Origin: Pseudomonadota bacterium
GTDB lineage: Bacteria > Pseudomonadota > Alphaproteobacteria > Acetobacterales > Acetobacteraceae
Reading direction: 5' to 3'
Length of the DNA stretch: 6,874 nt
Assembly: GCA_021779655.1 (NCBI GenBank)
Contig: JAJYAF010000115.1
Coordinates: 1 to 6,874, forward strand
Shown: one piece after another, positions 5,591-6,874 of the stretch
How the letters are laid out: each line of letters begins with the position of its first letter
Position numbering within the stretch: position 1 is the stretch's first letter
The notes under the pieces: generated by a model
The model's input: the letters and a program-made list of their open reading frames with translations, nothing else
Told to the model about the DNA's origin: nothing
The model's database searches: none
Program-made: the position numbers and the translations under genes

Positions 5591-5848
5591 TTAAATGCCC
5601 AGGTCCTTGAACAGCGTGGAGGCCGATGCAGAGCGGCGCCCCTTCCCGGCCTCGATCTCCTTCATGGCCCGGCGGGATTCGATGTTGGGAACCTCAACGG
5701 CGAACGGTAGCCGTTTCTCATCTGCGATCCGGAGCATCAGCAGGCGGATGGCATCGGAGATCGACAGGCCCATGGCACCAAGCGCCTCAGAGGCCCGCTG
5801 CTTAGTGTCATTGTCGATTCTTGCCCTAACGATGGAGTCCGCAGTCAT
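5591..5848 (-). CDS. dinJ: Type II antitoxin, RelB/DinJ family
   Basis: An 85-residue protein. Residues 5-45 are a ribbon-helix-helix DNA-binding domain: strand SIVRARID, helix TKQRASEALGAMGL, helix SISDAIRLLMLRIADEK. LPFAVEVPN and the C-terminal LFKDLGI are close to E. coli DinJ (LPF...EPN and LFDKLGI). The antitoxin neutralises YafQ through its C-terminal half and dimerises on DNA through the N-terminal domain to repress its own operon. AGGAG (5858-5862) lies 9 bases before the chosen ATG; another ATG 7 bases upstream is out of frame. The gene has its own promoter and palindromic operator (5876-5904), so the pair can be expressed independently of the parA-parB operon lying just upstream in the same direction. 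Confidence 0.93.
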   Translation of the reverse strand: MTADSIVRARIDNDTKQRASEALGAMGLSISDAIRLLMLRIADEKRLPFAVEVPNIESRRAMKEIEAGKGRRSASASTLFKDLGI

Positions 5849-5857
5849 AGGTCATAG

Positions 5858-5862
5858 CTCCT
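5858..5862 (-). promoter_or_regulatory. Ribosome binding site of dinJ
   Basis: AGGAG on the minus strand, 9 bases before the ATG at 5848. It supports that ATG rather than the out-of-frame ATG 7 bases upstream. Confidence 0.65.
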
Positions 5863-5875
5863 GAAATGTCGCTTC

Positions 5876-5904
5876 ATTGTAGCTACATTAGGGCTACAGG
5901 TCAA
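5876..5904 (-). promoter_or_regulatory. Promoter of the dinJ-yafQ operon
   Basis: On the minus strand, TTGACC (5899-5904) and TACAAT (5876-5881) are separated by exactly 17 bases. Each hexamer differs from the sigma-70 consensus by one base. The -10 box lies 27 bases from the dinJ ATG, leaving a short leader that includes the AGGAG site. Confidence 0.8.
5878..5898. promoter_or_regulatory. Palindromic operator for DinJ/YafQ autoregulation
   Basis: TGTAGCTACA (5878-5887) is a perfect 10-base palindrome overlapping the -10 box. A further half-site GCTACA (5893-5898) fills the spacer and forms an inverted repeat with the first TGTAGC. The site would let the RHH antitoxin dimer block polymerase, as known for RelB/DinJ-type operons. 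Binding is inferred. Confidence 0.65.
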
Positions 5905-5933
5905 CGTGCTGTGCTGCCGTACCCGCTGATGCA

Positions 5934-6251
5934 TTAGCCTTCTACTACCGGGACATTGTGGCTTTTGAACAAATCGTTCAGCGCACGGGTTAGGAGCGTC
6001 TGCACATCCTCGCCGGTCTGGGCCTGCACCAAGCGTAGAGACCGTTTGAAATCCGCCGGTAGGTACGCACCAATATGTATTTTGCCCTCCCGGCTGGGAG
6101 CCAAGGAGCTGCGCGGCGTAGTTACTACCGGGACAGCAGGAGCATCCGCCAGGGGGGAAGCTACGGGAGCCACCGCATCCCCCCCCCTGCCCTTGCTGGT
6201 ATTGCCTGCGGTTTTTTCGAGCGACGCCTGCAAGGCTGACACTTTCGACAT
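5934..6251 (-). CDS. Ribbon-helix-helix partition protein (ParB/ParG-like partner of ParA)
   Basis: A 105-residue protein encoded immediately after parA. Residues 1-56 are Ala/Pro/Gly/Ser-rich with a few basic residues and probably flexible. Residues 57-96 carry a predicted ribbon-helix-helix: strand GKIHIGAYLP, helix DFKRSLRLVQAQTG and helix EDVQTLLTRALNDLFKSHN. The form, a mobile N-terminal tail plus a C-terminal RHH domain next to a small ParA, is that of ParG-type centromere-binding proteins; sequence identity to ParG is not claimed. It would bind the plasmid centromere, stimulate ParA and repress the operon. The ATG (6249-6251) is separated from the parA stop by 2 bases; an in-frame TTG at 6257 that overlaps that stop would add two residues. 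A 9-G run (6179-6187) lies in the linker. Confidence 0.78.
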   Translation of the reverse strand: MSKVSALQASLEKTAGNTSKGRGGDAVAPVASPLADAPAVPVVTTPRSSLAPSREGKIHIGAYLPADFKRSLRLVQAQTGEDVQTLLTRALNDLFKSHNVPVVEG

Positions 6252-6298
6252 GTTCAAATGACCCCCTGTTCAACTGTTCTATTGTTCACAAGTTCTAT
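6251..6298. repeat. Array of 8-base-spaced GAACA repeats at the parA/parB junction (cluster 1)
   Basis: TGTTC occurs at 6251, 6267, 6275 and 6283, and AGTTC at 6291, all in register with an 8-base period; only the unit at 6259 lacks the motif. Minus-strand units are ATAGAACT, TGTGAACA, ATAGAACA, GTTGAACA, a non-matching unit, and TTTGAACA. The array covers the last codons of parA and the start of parB. The last unit also forms an inverted repeat with the bases beyond it: AAGTTC (6290-6295) and GAACTT (6302-6307). Because 8 is not a multiple of 3, coding does not explain the period. Confidence 0.65.
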
Positions 6299-6874
6299 AA
6301 CGAACTTAAACAGGCGGTCTAGTTCCGCCGCCGCTTTCCCCTCCGCGTCCAATTCCTGCGGGCTTTGGCCAGTTACGGGGGCATCTGCGTATGCCTGCCG
6401 GTGGCAGAGGTGCACGGGACTGCACTCCAGCCCGAACACGGCTTGAACCATTTGTCGGGCCTCGTCGGCGGTCTTAGTCGCCGCCGGATGCAGGCCATTC
6501 AGCACCACCCGCGCCGGGGGATTGCCCGCCAGGCGGAGCAAATCAGCAACCGCCCGTAGGGTCTCAATCTCAACCACGTTCGGCCTGGTCGGAATCAACA
6601 CCAGATCGGACAAGCGCGCTGCGCTCAATGCGCTGTCGTCGTTTCGACCAGCAGTGTCGATGATGACTAATTCCGCCCCCCCTGCCCTCGCAGCGTCAAC
6701 CGTCTGCCGTAACCGGCTGGCCTGGGCCGAAACTACCGCTGGGTTGTCATCCTGCCGGCGGTCCTTCCAGTTCGCCGCCGTGGCCTGTGGGTCAACGTCT
6801 ATAATCGCCGTCATCAAACCGGCCCGGCTCGCGGCAACCGCCAAGCCAAGCGCTACGGTTGTTTTTCCCGTGCC
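6254..6874 (-). CDS. parA: ParA-family partition ATPase, N-terminus beyond window edge
   Basis: 206 residues are visible; the frame is open to the right edge, where the Walker A motif begins GTGKTT, so only a short N-terminal piece (perhaps 10 residues) is missing. An internal TTG that could be read as a start at 6844 is not the start, because the P-loop precedes it. IIDVDPQATAANW (visible 24-36) is the ParA A' motif and ELVIIDTAGR (68-77) the Walker B region, followed by LVLIPTRPN (91-99). The lack of a long N-terminal DNA-binding domain and the overall size fit type Ib ParA/ParF proteins. ATP-driven nucleoid binding would segregate the plasmid together with the RHH protein encoded next. Motifs are intact. 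The promoter lies outside the window. Confidence 0.93.
   Translation of the reverse strand, partial: GTGKTTVALGLAVAASRAGLMTAIIDVDPQATAANWKDRRQDDNPAVVSAQASRLRQTVDAARAGGAELVIIDTAGRNDDSALSAARLSDLVLIPTRPNVVEIETLRAVADLLRLAGNPPARVVLNGLHPAATKTADEARQMVQAVFGLECSPVHLCHRQAYADAPVTGQSPQELDAEGKAAAELDRLFKFVIELVNNRTVEQGVI

Noticed and set aside
5845..6273. Minus-strand 142-residue frame overlapping parB and dinJ
   Set aside because: It is a frameshifted reading of the RHH gene with Cys/Gly-rich low complexity, and it runs through the dinJ promoter. The RHH frame has domain structure and operon spacing.
1..6874. Insertion sequences, integrons, CRISPR arrays, restriction or phage-defence genes, tRNA or rRNA
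   Set aside because: No transposase, repeat-spacer pattern, attC-like array, methylase or structural RNA gene is visible on either strand.

Overview
The window reads as the core of a GC-rich mobilizable plasmid (or integrated plasmid segment) from an alphaproteobacterium. The combination of a Ti-type TraA relaxase-helicase, a downstream DUF6118-type gene, a short TraD/MobC-like protein and a winged-helix Rep-like protein is what I would expect in Acetobacteraceae (acetic acid bacteria) or Sphingomonadales. That host assignment is inference. No rRNA, tRNA, CRISPR array, transposase or chromosomal housekeeping gene is visible.

Layout, left to right. Positions 1-262 (minus) hold the N-terminal part of a DUF6118-like protein, cut by the window edge. 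Positions 289-3336 (minus) hold the full-length relaxase-helicase traA. Positions 3337-3580 are a divergent intergenic region containing a convincing oriT: a hairpin followed at once by TAAGTGCGCCCT, the nic core of RSF1010/R1162-type origins. Positions 3581-3916 (plus) encode a small TraD/MobC-like accessory protein. Positions 3917-4201 are non-coding, rich in nested inverted repeats, and separate two convergent genes. Positions 4202-4864 (minus) encode a winged-helix protein, probably the replication initiator. Positions 4865-5316 are the rep leader and candidate oriV. Positions 5317-5848 (minus) are a dinJ-yafQ toxin-antitoxin operon with a near-consensus promoter and palindromic operator. 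Positions 5934-6251 (minus) encode a ribbon-helix-helix (RHH) partition partner, and 6254-6874 (minus) a ParA ATPase whose N-terminus lies beyond the right edge.

Together these form a plasmid maintenance and mobilization module: parA-parB for segregation, dinJ-yafQ for post-segregational stability, rep for replication, and oriT/traA/TraD-like for transfer. No mating-pore genes are visible, so transfer would need a type IV secretion system from outside the window.

The features least explained by standard annotation are in the DNA between and across genes. (1) An 8-bp-period direct repeat (minus-strand consensus nnnGAACA) forms two clusters, one across the parA/parB junction and one in an AT-rich island downstream of yafQ; it may be the binding array of the RHH protein. 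(2) A hairpin just upstream of the rep ribosome binding site resembles the oriT hairpin in arm and loop geometry. (3) A nested fold at 4022-4080 is followed by a terminator containing a near-copy of its inner hairpin. These are pattern observations with inferred functions.
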